DNA of 64,000 nt from Limnomonas spitsbergensis (lineage: Eukaryota > Chlorophyta > Chlorophyceae > Chlamydomonadales), in the NCBI GenBank assembly GCA_037349105.1, contig JAYJMM010000037.1, positions 2,604,001-2,668,000 of the forward strand, written 5' to 3'. Positions 25,058 to 37,606 of the stretch are shown piece after piece; positions within the stretch are counted from its first letter, which is position 1, and every line of letters begins with the position of its first letter. A program made the translations under genes and the position numbers. The notes beneath the pieces are model-generated. The model was not told the origin of the DNA. It saw only the letters and a list, made by a program, of their open reading frames with translations, and made no database searches.

Positions 25058-28000
25058 CAAGGCAGCGAGGCATTGGTAAGCTATAAGCAGGATACATGGA
25101 GTCCGTAGGCCCCTTCAGGCGTGCCGTCGAATTGAAATTTCAGGACTAAAATAAAATTGAGCTCTATCCTGTTTAAGTGGGGGATGCTGATGCCGTTTTG
25201 GGGGAATGCTATTTACTGGTATATAAGCGGAGGGGCTCTTTAAGTTCATGACGTTACACCTCTGGGCGGAGGGGCTCTTTAAGTTCATGACGTTACACCT
25301 CTGGGCGGAGGGGCTCTTCAAGTTCATGACGTTACACCTCTGGGCGGAGGGGCTCTTTAAGTAAGACTGTGTGCACAAAGGATGAGTGTTGCGATCGATG
25401 TGGGATCTTGGGTTTGGGGGAGGTACCAGTATGTACGAGTTATGTTCTGTTGTTTTGGACTCTTTAGAGTGTCCGATCTTTGTCCTTGATGCAATGGTCC
25501 GATTGCTATTTGTGGTCACAGGTCCCGTGCACCGTCTGGTGCCCCATGTGCTGCGAATCCGAAGTATTGAAACCCTTGGTTGGCCTCAAAGCATGACATA
25601 TCAAAATGTACTTATTGCCTCGCTGCACTGGTATGAATGCTTCAATGCACCGGGCATATTGATGTATTCAGTGGCATGGACTATAGCAGCGCCATGCGCA
25701 ATGCATCGTGTCATCATGCAGGATTTCAAACAGCTTCAGCGATTATGTGAGTGTAGGAAGGCAGCATATAATGCATGGCAGTTGTGCCGGTGGAAGCCCC
25801 CGGATCATTCGATCATAGGTGTCCCGCACCGGGTGACCCGTGGATTTAGGATCTCCCGGGTCACAATATTCTGGGGATCCCAGACCAGGGCTCAAAGGCT
25901 CATGGATGAGGAGATCAATGTGCCACACGATTGCGTGGCCGAGCTATGTAGTAGTGCTGACTAGGCATACGTCAATATTAATTATTTTCCCATGTGACAC
26001 TATTCAAATTACCGGTATTCGGGCTTGCCTGTCGGCGCCCTGTAGTGCTGTGTGCTGTAATTGAGAAGAGCTATAATGCAAGACGTAGTTTCCACCACTC
26101 TTGCTGCCATTCATCTACTGTAACTAGACCGACATACGACTTAGCACCACGCAGAAGATAAGAACTTGTAATTCCACCACCTCGCCTTGACCAAGGCATG
26201 TGCACACGCCGCGACCACTCAGGCAGGTTGAGTCCGGCCTCCCGCATCCACCCACCCCCCTGCAACAACTAAGTGAGATTGGAGACATCTCCTACACGAT
26301 AAGAGCCATCATCTCCACGTGAGGTAAGTCCTGTTATTTTGCCACTTCACAGCCGATTACGTGCTCCACGACTAAGGACAGCAACAGCCCCTGGATTCCG
26401 AGTCAGATAATTTGATCTAGCATTGGCTTACTTGCCAGTAATTCCGTATTTAGACGATTAGGCTGCTATGGAGTCCAGGAATTTGCTATGCCTGGATTCG
26501 ATCTTCAGACTTGGAAGAGCTCTGAGACACCGAGTTTGCACATACTCTAAGGTTGCTGGCATGCAGGAAGCCAGGAAGGACATTTGAAATTTTGAATTAC
26601 ATCTTTCTTGAACAAGCAAGCTGCAGGAATTTAAATTGAAAAATAAAAGGATCACTGGTTTTGAAATGACAAGATCTTGGATAAAGCTCAAGAACACTAG
26701 TATGTAGGAAACCAGCAACATAACATAGCTCAGATAGGCAACAAAAATATACAGATGGTAACAATTTTCAATTGCTAGCTTTGCGACCCGTTGTTTGTAT
26801 TTCTGCAGAGGGTCATTGAAGATTTATGTCAGCAACAACGCCCTCAGAGCAATGAATGTAGCAGAGTGCATGTACAAGCAGAGCAACTGCTCGCCGTTGG
26901 GGCGCAACTTTGCAGTGAAAATCGGTGCACGCTGCCCTAGTGCTCGCATGTTTGCCACTTCAGGCATTACCGGTACCTAACCACCTGATCAGAAGTTCTA
27001 CCAGCCTCGGTCATGCAATTATGCAAGTATCATGCATCTCTTAAACTTGGGAGAAATGGTCCAGTGATGTTGCGCTGGTGTGAAGTTCGTGAAGTTTTTA
27101 CAGTCCAACGGAGCATTACATTTGATGCATAGGACTTGTACCAGCAAACTGGTACAGGCAAAAAATACGCTAGGACAACGAGCGAAAACCAGTGACCCCC
27201 TGGGCAAGCAACCAACACACAACCACCGAGCAGTGGCGTGGGAATGAATCCTATAGTGCACAAGACTAGCCCCAGCCATAAAACATGACGTGCGTGCAAA
27301 AGAGTTCGGTTGGACGCCTCCTAGGAAAATTACGAAAGAAAATTCAAGTGAAATTGTTTAAGTCTGTGTAAAACTGTGTGATGTGCGAGCGAAACTTCAG
27401 TGAGTTTAAGTATTTTAAAACGTGTGAACTAGGTGAAAACTGTGTGATGCGTAACTTCAGTGAGTTAAGTGTTTAAAAAGTGTGAACTGTGCGTATAAAT
27501 CATGGTGGCATCCATACCCAGAGGCTGAACAATCGAGCCCGCCTCAAGATCTTCTCTCTTCCGCCTAGAACGCCGGATTCCATGTTCCTGCCCCTTCACA
27601 CAAGAGGATAGCTTGACTGCACCTTGGCCCAGGCTGTGCATGATAGCTGGAATGTAGTCCAATCATTCCGTTCCAGCCCCACGCCGCCGACTGTTCAGCA
27701 GAGCCCAGCGGGTCAATGACATTACACCTCTGGGCCCAGCAGGTATGCAACGTTCTAAACACTCGTGAAGAGTACCATCAGAGGTAGTTATGAACCGTGG
27801 AGTGAGTGAATCCCACTTTGGGGACAACATTTCTCTGTACTGGTATGGACCGGTATGGCGGTATGTCTAACTAACTAATGAAGTACGGTACTGAAGCATC
27901 ATATGACATTCAATCAGAAGTTGTGTTAGCCCTGAATCCGTGTGTTAGCCGTACGCCCGAAAGGTACTCGGAGATTGAAGCTGCAATCGCAAGCTCTTTA

Positions 28001-30913
28001 GCTATCTCTGCTGCCGAACTAATCACACCCACAGTGAAGAAAACAAACAACGGCGCCTAGAGCTGGCTTTCGCCTTCACTCCTGGCTGCATCATCAGCCT
28101 TGCTTGTGCACACAAAACAAAATCTGGTGGTGAAGCAGCGTTTTTCTTGGGCATTAATTCGTCATTTACCGTAACCAGTTTTGCAACTGTTTTTTTACTG
28201 TTGCTCAACCGCATCCTGCTGGTTTCATGTACTGTTTATCCATATCTTCATTCTTGCGGCAGCTAGCCTATTTGTGGGTCGGTCAGTACCGCGGCTCCGC
28301 TACCCAAGAAGCACACAACCATTTGTAACAATGCTCCCTTCTAAACCTTACAATGCAAGGATTGCAAGGGTCATTTACATACATGGATCAAATGGTGCAA
28401 CGTTACATAGCCAGATCATTGCCGCTTAGCGTTTCAAAGGCCAGATCCTCCACAATCTAGTTGATGACAATCTAGAGCAATCTCGATTCCCGATATTCGA
28501 GAGGTAGTCCTCAAAGGAATTGATCAATTCAAAGAACATGGTGCGTCGTAAAAGGCAGTCCACATCTGCATTTCAAATCCGTGAAACCTTTTCATTTCCA
28601 AACGACAATCTGGACAACAGGGGCGTTGTCAGTGATTTAAAGCATGCACCTTCAGGGCAATTATGGCAGCAAGACGGACATGAAGAGACAAATTACCCCC
28701 CCCCCTTTACAGCAAAAACTGGGGGTGAGAAGTAGAAGCAGTATAATACCGTATATAGCATCACTACACCCAGAGATCTATGCCTGCACCTGAATTGACC
28801 TGTTTACCGGTATTGAAAAACAGTGAAGCAGTACCCTAGTACAAAGCAGTACCCTAGTACAATTGGACATCAAGATACCAGCAAGGAGTTGTTAAGATAA
28901 TGAACAAGGCAACCAGTAAAATAGACGAGACGCACCGGTAGGTAAGCAGCATAGAGACAAGAGAGCGAAAAATGCTCCTGTCCCACAGTGATCTGATCTG
29001 CTATCATACCCGTCATTCCTCAACACGTTAGAAGCTATGATGAAACAGCCTCACATGCCTTGCACCATGTCTTAGGGCTGTGTACCAGGTGTTAGTGACG
29101 TACACCTCTGGGCCATGCTGAAATGATTAAATGAAGCTTGGCCACGTCGGCAAGCAAAAAGCCAGCTAGGAAAGTCAAGGGAGAATCATGTGTGACGCTG
29201 ATATGAAGCTAATAGCAAAGCTGCAGAAAAAAATTAACAAAAGCGGCTAGCAGGAGCACTCAATCTGCCTAGAGATAGGAGAGCCACAAATGCTCCCATC
29301 CCACACCAGGTCAAATGAAAACCGAGCCTTGGCTGCAGACCACAGGAAAGAACAGCGGCTTGCAGGTGCACTCGGACACAGTGCACTCCGCACGGTGCTG
29401 CAGGCAAAGCACAAGGGGCAACTACGGGGCCAAGAACGCAAAGCAGGAGCAAAGGCAGGAAATGCCCCCGCCTGGGCCAAGAGGTATGTAGCAGAACAAC
29501 GAGATCTGATTACGCATCCTCAAATTCCTTCATGCTTTACTTTAAAAGAGTTAAGGCTACATGCATGGGGAGAAGTACTGAAAGCTTATGACCAGCAGAA
29601 AACATACGTGAGGCGTATCACGCAAATTCAGGAATCCAAGCTGGCATACACATACTGCTAGGCGGAGGCGAGTGGCCCGCAGGCCCAGCTGCATGAGAGG
29701 GAGTAGGGCGCACAAGAAGAGCTGGATAGAGAAAGAGCTGAGGGCTTCCTATAACCCTCGACACAATCTGGTAAATAAATTAAAGGAGCAAAAACTAAAC
29801 ATCTTGTCCATCATGTCAAGTGAGCTACTGCGGCATACGCTTTTGTGGGTGTTGGCCAACAGAAAGCCGCACCAAACACGGGGCAAGCCACTACCTGCAC
29901 CCGTGAGTCCTGAGAAGAGTCACACAAACAGAACAGCAGGGCAGATACTTTTGAATCGCAGCTGTGGCACTGTTCTTGTGTGGGCCTGCCGGGCAATGAA
30001 AAAGACCCTAGGCGTGTCACATTGCACGAGTTAGTTATTGTGTTTGTTTGCAAGATAATGGGTGCGCAGGTGCGCTACTTCATGGCAGTGGACGGGCCTG
30101 ACCAAAAGTGGGCGGGTAAGCCTCTAACAGCCAGTGGTCAGGCAGGCGCCTCATGCCCTAGGAGTGGGACATGCCCTTGCAAATGGTCTAGGCAGGGAGA
30201 GTAAATACAGAGGTTTCCTAAAAGCCTTATCTGCTACGCGGCAGTGCTGCATCATGCCCAAAAGGTGCCAGTCGGCCCCGCTGGACAGTAGGGAGGTGGA
30301 AAGGACCGTAACCGGAACTGGCGATTGGATTCAGTGACAACCCTAGAGCCGCCTTTCAACACTGCCTCTCGATGCCGGATTTATATGCCGGCACCTGTTT
30401 TTAGTAACTGTTTTTAATACTGGCTTTTAATAACCAATTTCACGGATAAAAGCAGCTTAAAATGTTGGTACCAGCTGAAGTACCGGCTTTGAAGACAAAC
30501 AGTCCCCAGATGATTGTCTCAGATGCAATGCTTAAGACAACCATGCGAGGGACGTAAAAGCATGCCGAAGCCATGACATGATCCTTCACCCAACTCCGCA
30601 TACCCTTTGTCGCGAATAATGACCAAGGCACAAGAAATGCTCTAGCTGCATGTTCCTTGCATGCCTTCTGCCGAGAGGGGTTGGGCCCACACAAAGCCCT
30701 CGCGATGCGTGGCTCCAAGCTGCTCTCTCTTCCGAAAGGGCCCGAATGCGCTCCGCTGACAAGGTTTGCGTGGCACGCAGACCTCCTCTACTTACACAAA
30801 GCACGCAGTTGCCCTAGTACTTACTACAGTCCTAGTATTCACTTCCGGGCGTCCTTTGCGCCTTCACCTGTGCTCCTTCTCTCTGTCATAGCACCTCCGC
30901 GGTGTCGCCATGT
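25058..30913. other. Intergenic, 5.9 kb, repeat-rich
   Basis: No gene recognised. Single copies of the transposon-end word (acacctctgggc with flanking tgacgt or tgacat) lie at about 27717-27738 and 29095-29113. Similar blocks of about 60 bp with agagacaagagagcgaaaaatgc and gctcccatcccacacc lie at about 28950 and 29270. Open frames at 25386-25964 and 29290-30034 have no recognisable content. A TTACA at about 30792 (TGTAA on the minus strand) could end the SBP2-like mRNA. Confidence 0.4.
25228..25360. repeat. 39-bp tandem repeat carrying transposon-end sequence
   Basis: About 3.4 copies of a 39-bp unit that includes ggaggggctcttta and atgacgttacacctctgggc. The second part is the terminal sequence of the miniature element at 61283-61370, so a transposon end seems to have been amplified in tandem. 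Confidence 0.85.
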
Positions 30914-33900
30914 TCAGGCAGAATCAGCCTCGTTCAAGGAGGTACTGTTGGCAAGAACATCCGGAATCTTGGCAGCCGCTGCAAAGGCAGAGGCGCCGTC
31001 GTCGGGGTCTGCAGAATCCTCAGTAACCGCCGCCGCTGCCATCACCAATGCATCCTCCTCAATGCTGCTGGCAGGAATTGTGGGGATTGCTGCCGCTGCC
31101 GCTGCCGCCGCCTCCTCCTCGGATCCTACCTGCTCGATGATGGTCTGAATGGGTGGGCCACTTCCCAGCCTAGTCTCCTCTTCCCAGCCGTTGCGCGCCT
31201 CCGCCACCAGCTGCACCAAGCGTGTGTAGAGGCGCTCAAACACATGCAAGTCCAGCAGTGCCACGGCAGAGACGCCTGTGGCGCCCCCAAAGATCTGGCC
31301 GAGGCGCTTGCGTGAGACAGCAAACACGACGGACAGGCCCGCTTCGGCGCACCTGCGAAGCGAGGGGGAAAAGGCAGCGGAAAGCGCGTGAGGCTATCTG
31401 GAGGGGGGGGGGGGAGAGGCAGCAGCAAGTGCGTGAGGCTCTCTCGAGGGGAGGGGATAGGCAGTGGCGGCTGAAAGGACGCGAGGCTCTCTTGAGGGGG
31501 AGGGAGGGGCAGTGGCTGAAAGCGGGTGAGGCTCTCTGTGCCAGGCAAAGGCCTCACAGGGACATGGAAGAGCTCCAGTGCATATAGTACGCAACAGACC
31601 AGTATTAACCGCTGCGGGGACGCCACCAAAAGGCTGATGGGAACCAAACGTTGATCGGCCAACAGCTGGTGGCCCAAGCAGCCAGGCTTGGTGCGCCCAT
31701 CCCCCCGGGTCTCTGGCCATTACGCAACTGAATCAAAGCTGAATCAAAGCTGAAGCACCTTGAATCAAAGCTGAATCAAAGCTGAAGCACCCTGAATCAA
31801 AGCTGAAGCACCCTGCATCAAAGCTTAAGCACCCTGCATCAAAGCTGAATCTAACTTGAATCAAAGCTGAAGCACCCTGAATCAAAGCTGAATCAAAGCT
31901 GAGGCACCCTGAATCAAAGCTGAATCAAAACTAAAGCACCCTGAATCAATACTGAATCAAAGCTGAAGCACCCTGAATCAAAGCTAAATCAAAGCTGAAG
32001 CACCGTGAATCAAAGCTGAATCAAAGCTGAATCAAGGCTGAAGCACCCTGAATCAAAGCTGAATCAAAGCTGAAGCACCCTGAATCAAAGCTGAATCAAA
32101 GCTGAAGCACCCTGAATCAAAGCTGAATCAAAGCTGAATCAAGGCTGAAGCACCCTGAATCAAAGCTAAATCAAAGCTGAAGCACCCTGAATCAAAGCTG
32201 AATCAAAGCTGAAGCACCCTGAATCAAAGCTGAATCAAAGCTGAAGCACCCTGAATCAAAGCTGAATCAAGGCTGAAGCACCCTGAATCAAAGCTGAATC
32301 AAAGGTGAATCAAAGCTGAAGCACCCTGAATCAAAGGTAAATCGAAGGTGAAGCACCCTAACTTAAAGCTGAAGCACCTTGAAACACGCATTGCAGCGCT
32401 CCTGCATGAAGACCATCCGGTTTCCCGCTCCAAGCACACAAATTTAAATGGTAAGTTACAAAGCTTACGGGTAGTTTAAAATTGAGGCTCCTGCTCCTGA
32501 AGGTAGCCCTTCAATTTGCCCTTTAGTCAACTGCACAACACACAACACTAGAAAGAGCATGCTGCAAGCTCTTTCCTCATTTCCCCCCCCTCCCCCCCCA
32601 TGCACACACACACACAAATGCGATGTCCATTTTGTTTTCCGGTACAAGATTTTAAACAAATCTTAGATACCTGGATGCCTACCTGTCCATGATGTCCTGC
32701 AGCCGGTTGTCCGGCTTTCCCCCAGTGTCCACCTGCTCCACATCCGGCGCCACCACCACGCATATGGCCAGGCGCAGCTTGACTGCCTCGCGCACCTCGT
32801 GCAGGCCACACACGTAGCGGCGGCCTCTCGTCACCTGGGTGCAGGCGGAAGGGCCGGACACATAATCAACCTATGGGGGCTCCAGTTTGTTGTATTCATG
32901 CTAGTGCTCGTCAAGCCACCCTTTGGGAGGCACGGAGCTGCAGCCATTAGGCCAATGGGGACCAAACCTTGAACGACCAACTCGGCTTGCTGAACCACTT
33001 AGCTGAACCCTGCCCTACCGGCCATGGACCGGATCCCGGTGAGATGTGGCTGAAGCATGTAACACAGGCACTGTTTAGTTGCCAGACAGAACTACTGCCA
33101 CTGCTACTACCGCTGCCAATGCCACATTCACTGCTACCACCACTGTGGAACTGGGTGGGCGAGTGCAACAGCTGCTGCTGACACAATCTTTACCCTTGTG
33201 CCGAAGCAGCTGCTACCACACTGTCACACTATTTGCCTTTTGCGTGCACACCTATGTCACGCTGTTACATTTCGTGCTGCCAGTGACAATTCTAGTGATT
33301 TCCAGCATAAATTGTTCAGTACCGAATTCTCCTCAAAGCGCGCCGCAGGCCCATTTTTTTTGACGATTCTCCGAATTTCTTTGCTTTGTTTTTTAAGGGG
33401 GGGAAGCAGGGTTTGATACCATTGTGTCAGTCCACATTCGGTTTATTCTGAGTTTGTGTTTTGTTTTAAAAGCTTCTATTGCCTCAGTCACGCTGTTCGT
33501 TTTATTGGTTCGTTTTTCTGATCAGAAGCTAGTTATATTCCCGATAAACAGTTAGTTTTTGCTCTTGGAGGCGCACCTGGTGCCAGCACGGGTCGAGCCT
33601 TCGCTCTAGCAAATGGCTCGGCAAAAGAAAGCTGTCTTTTCACATTTGCAACATTTTGATAGGAAGGCAGATGTAAACGCTGCCTGTGCGGGGAACGGCG
33701 TTGCGCTCTGTGCTGGCGATATTTTCAGGGTTTGGTGCAAAAATATGCGTTTTCTGTTCGTTTTTATTCTCAAATTCGGACCAACCTTCCGGCCACGCCC
33801 ACCTCGGCAGGTTGTATGCAACGTATCTTATTCATAACTTAGCGACTGCGCTCGGCTCGAGCATAAATTGTTCGACACCGTGTTTCGTACTCAGTACTGA

Positions 33901-36900
33901 CTGAATAATCACTGGTAACCACTGCCACACTCTTTGCCCTCGTATCGCCACTGATACCGCACTGTTCCTCTATAATGCAGTATTGCCGTTGCTGTTGTCA
34001 CACTCTTTTCTGTCATGTCGCCGCAGCTGTCACACTATTTTCTGGTCCCGTTGCCACTGCGGCAAAATCCCTTCTCTTATCTCCGCCACCACCACAGCCA
34101 CGCACCTGCTCTGATGCATCCCCCTCATCCTGGCAGGTCTTGCAGCTTGTCAGCAGCTCTGAAACCACTGCATCCAGGTCAGGCGACAGCAGCTGCCTGC
34201 ACTCAGTTTGAGGGATGTCACATGAACACAGCGTCGTACCCCATTATCGCAAGGCTAACAAGTGATAGCCAGATGTTGTAACCGCGTTGTTTAAAAGCAA
34301 CAGCCAGGTCGATGCCGAAACCATGGTGTCAACAAATGTCAACCAAACAATACAACCGATATGTATACAAGAAAAGGCCAGATGCTTTGAACGCCATTGC
34401 CAAATTCATATATTTCGGTAGCGGTGCACGCAAGAAATCAGGGGCAGGCCCTGCCCACCTAATCTGCTCACGTTGCACGGTCACTCACCCACTCTTAGTG
34501 AATAGAGGCAGGGTTGCCTATGCCCCAACACACAGCTCATAGCTGACTTGCTGTTCTACACGATGCACACTGCCTGAAGCTTACGTGCTACACTTACTGT
34601 GTATACAGCTTCTGGATAACTTTTCTGTTTTCAGAAATGCGCACAGCCAAAAGCTAACTCAAGTTTTAACAAACAGAGCACACGGCTAGTAGCTTCTTTT
34701 CCTGCTGTCTGCAGTGCTTACAAATTCATTGATTAACTTGATCGCTGCCCTAGCGCATGTAGTTCCCGCACCGGTTTGCGAGCACCTGTCTCCTGCATCA
34801 AATATTAAAATGCGATGCTCTGCTGGACCGCACAAACTTATCAAACTTCACAAACAGTGCAAGGTGCTCATCTCACCGTACCTGCACAGGCTGTACAGTA
34901 CAGTGTATACCTTTCACCACATACTGCACACTGCCTTAAGCTTATTTGCTTCAATAAACAGGGCACAGTGCTGCTAGTTTATCTTTCTGTTGTAAGCAAT
35001 GCACATTGCCTTAAGTTTACTTGTACTTGCTTCACAGAACAGAGCATGCTCGTAGCTCATTGTTCTACTGAAAATACAATGCGCTCTGCCTGAAGCTCTC
35101 CAGTACAGTATTTGCTTCACTGAACAGAGCACACTGCTCGTAGCTTACTTTTCTGTCATAAGCAAGTGAGCAACACACACACTGCTCACATCTAAGTTTT
35201 TACCAGACAGAGCACAGTGCTTATGTTGCCGTACCTGCACAGGCTATGCACCTTGGTCTGGGGCCGCTGGGCACCCTGACCCTCGGCCAGGTACCTTTCC
35301 CTTGCAGCTGCCTCCAAGCCAGCATCTGCCAGCCTAGACACACAAGGGAAATGGGAATCACATGAAGGCTGAGGCGTGAGCAGAGGAGGGGTTCACAGCG
35401 ATGGAACAAGATCACTATGCATAGCAGAATCACTAGTTAAAAAAAAATGATTCAGCCTGAAGGCAATGAAGTTATCAATTGTATCATGCATACACAAATT
35501 AGGTGAGACACGAGGCACCGCTAGGGTAAGCTGGCGCCATGCACTGGCAACTCCTTCACCGCACACAGGGCCACTGCCCCTGTGCCCACTTATCCACTCA
35601 CTGTCCCTAGACTCACTCACTTTCCCTACATCCACTCACGGCCCCTATTTTCACTCACTACCCCTATGCCCACTTATCCACTCACTGCCCCTGTGCCCAC
35701 TCACTGCCCCTGTGCCCACTCACTTTGCCGCCTTGACCTGATGCTTCCTGCTAGCAACGTGCTGCTTCAGGTTGACAGTGCTGTTGCACTCAATGTTGCA
35801 AATGCCGCACTCAAACAGCGGCACTGGCTTGGGCACCGCCACTGGGCGCGAGTACACGCCGTCAGGCAGTTGAGGCCCAAGCGGCGGCCGCGGCAGCGGC
35901 GGCGGCACAAAGTGCCCGGCCAGACCGCTGCGCTGCCCATAGACCTGGAGGGCAGCGGCGGCCCCGCCACTGCCGCTGCTGAACAGGCCTGGGGCCTGGA
36001 AAGGGGACTGAGCTGCGCCCGTCCCCGCGCCCGCAACCGCCACTAGCCGGCCGCCACTCAGCAGGTTGTACTGCTGTTGAACAGTGTGCTCGTTCTGCCG
36101 CTGCGGCCAGGTTGCCGAAGGCACCTGCTGTTGCTGTTGCTGTTGCTGCTGTCCCCGCGGAGGCGGTGGCGGTGGCGGTGGTGGCAACATACCCTGTGGC
36201 TGCATCTGTCTGCCCGGCATGCCCGGCGCTTGGCCGGCCATCGCGCCCCCTGAAGTAGGAGCCTGCTGCGCCGCTGCCATGGCTTGCGTAAGCGCAGACG
36301 TCGACAGGTTGCAGCCCAGGTCTCCCTGCTGCTGCTGCTGCAGCCACACCACCTGCTGCATCAGCTGCTGCTGCTGCTGCTGCTGCAATTGCAATTGCAG
36401 AGCCCGCATGTCAGTCACCTCTTGGCTTGGCAGCACTCTCGCGAGCACCCGGATGTCCTCAACCTGCTGCTGCTGCTGCATGGCCATAACCTGTTGCATA
36501 CCCAAAGCCTGGTTATCAATGAACTTTTGACCTTGGTGGCCAGTGCCTAGTGTATGCCCGTCAAGACTCTGCCGCTGCTGCTGCGGCGGCGGCTGGGGCA
36601 GCGGTGAGGACAAGGCCTGCCAGTCCAGATGTTGCTGCTGCTGCTGCTGCTGCTGCTGAGCAGCCAAGAGTTGAGGCAGGGGTCTGGACCTTCCTTCATC
36701 GTACTGGTTCATGAGAAGGGGATGCAGCGTTTTGTATTGCAGCATGGCAAGGGCGGCTTGCTTCTGTGTGGCTTGCGAGTGGGCGAACATCATCTGTTGT
36801 GCACCCGAGCCGCTGGGGGTCAGGTTTGGGCCAGTCAGATTTCCAGGCAGCTGCTGGTAAGACAGCACGTGCAGCTGCTGCGCGCTCGGGTGTGACGGCG

Positions 36901-37606
36901 TTGGCTGGTGCTGATGCTGGACGCGCGATAAGTTGTGCGACAGCTGCCCGGACGAGCTGTGTGGCGAGACGGCTGAAATCTTGCTGGCCAGCTGCTGTTT
37001 CTGCTGCGAGTGCCAGTATATCATCTGCTGACAACCAGAGTTGCTTGCAGACACTTTGGGCGGTTCCCCTGGTTTCTGTTGCTGCTGCTGTTGCGAACGT
37101 GCGAACATCTCCTGACTGCCGGGATTGTTGCGCAGTAGGCTGGGCAAGCTGGGCGTCTGCTGCTGCTCCTGCTGAGAGCGTGAGAACATCATCTGCTGAC
37201 TGCCAGAATTGTTGCGCGACAGGCTGGGCATTTCGGCCGCCAGCTGCTGTTGCCGGGGGAACATGAGATGCGGCTGTGCCCCTGAGCCATGTGAGGAGGC
37301 AGCCACGTCCCTCGGATACACCACCTGTTCATTGCAGTCGTCCATGTGGTGGACAAGCGCGCAGGTGGCAGGCTGCTGCTGTGGCAGCTGCGGCTGGCCG
37401 CCTGCAGAATACCGGTACAGCAGCGGCTCCGGTGCCGCTGAGGAGTAGCCGTGCTGCTGCTGGGCCGCTTTGGCCTCGACGCTGCCAGAGTCGCTATACA
37501 CCTTGGTATCGCCCGGCTGTAGTGGAAGCAAGCTGCTGCTCGAGTTTGCTGATGGGTGGGTCACGTCATTATTACTCGACCTGGACCAGCAGGTGCAGCC
37601 GTACAT
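30914..37606 (-). CDS. SECISBP2: SECIS-binding protein 2-like: Gln-rich, U1 zinc finger, L7Ae domain
   Basis: In animals SBP2 binds the SECIS RNA element and the ribosome, so that UGA is read as selenocysteine. Minus-strand exons: 37606-35724, 35333-35235, 34196-34106, 32834-32683, 31352-30914; phases close to 887 aa. Residues 1-590 are low-complexity with several poly-Gln tracts and Pro runs. A U1-type zinc finger follows (ECGICNIECN then HVASRKH). Exons 2-3 give the SBP2-like helical lead (SLCRQLLSPDLDAVVSELL). Exon 4 has RGRRYVCGLHEVREAVKL and TGGKPDNRLQDIMD; exon 5 has VVFAVSRKRLGQIF, VSAVALLDLHVFERLY and LVQLVAEAR, which follow the L7Ae fold of SBP2 in order. An acidic Ala-rich tail ends at 30914. 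The family match rests on this order of motifs. The N-terminal zinc finger is not part of animal SBP2. The ATG at 37606 is the first in frame. A different L7Ae-family RNA-binding role is possible. Confidence 0.8.
31734..32390. repeat. Satellite-like array in the SBP2-like gene intron
   Basis: About 650 bp made of two words, an 11-mer (tgaatcaaagc) and a 10-mer (tgaagcaccc), alternating mostly as one or two 11-mers then one 10-mer. It fills half of the 1,330-bp intron between exons 4 and 5. Confidence 0.95.
34556..35222. repeat. Degenerate tandem repeat in SBP2-like intron 2
   Basis: Several diverged copies of a unit of roughly 75-110 bp with gcacactgcctgaagctta, cttgcttcac, gaacagagcac and gtagctta. 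At 34876-34895 it includes a copy of the exon 2 donor edge (ccgtacctgcacaggct; the real edge is at 35229-35245). Confidence 0.75.

Noticed and set aside
25386..25964. 192-codon plus-strand open frame
   Set aside because: No ATG at its start, no recognisable motif, no splice or neighbour support. It is probably chance openness next to a tandem repeat.
29290..30034. Two adjacent plus-strand open frames
   Set aside because: Both are rich in basic residues but have no domain. They lie in different frames without convincing splice sites and overlap a dispersed repeat.
34556..35222. Repeat array considered as a CRISPR-like array
   Set aside because: Units are diverged and contiguous with no regular spacers, and the setting is a eukaryotic intron.
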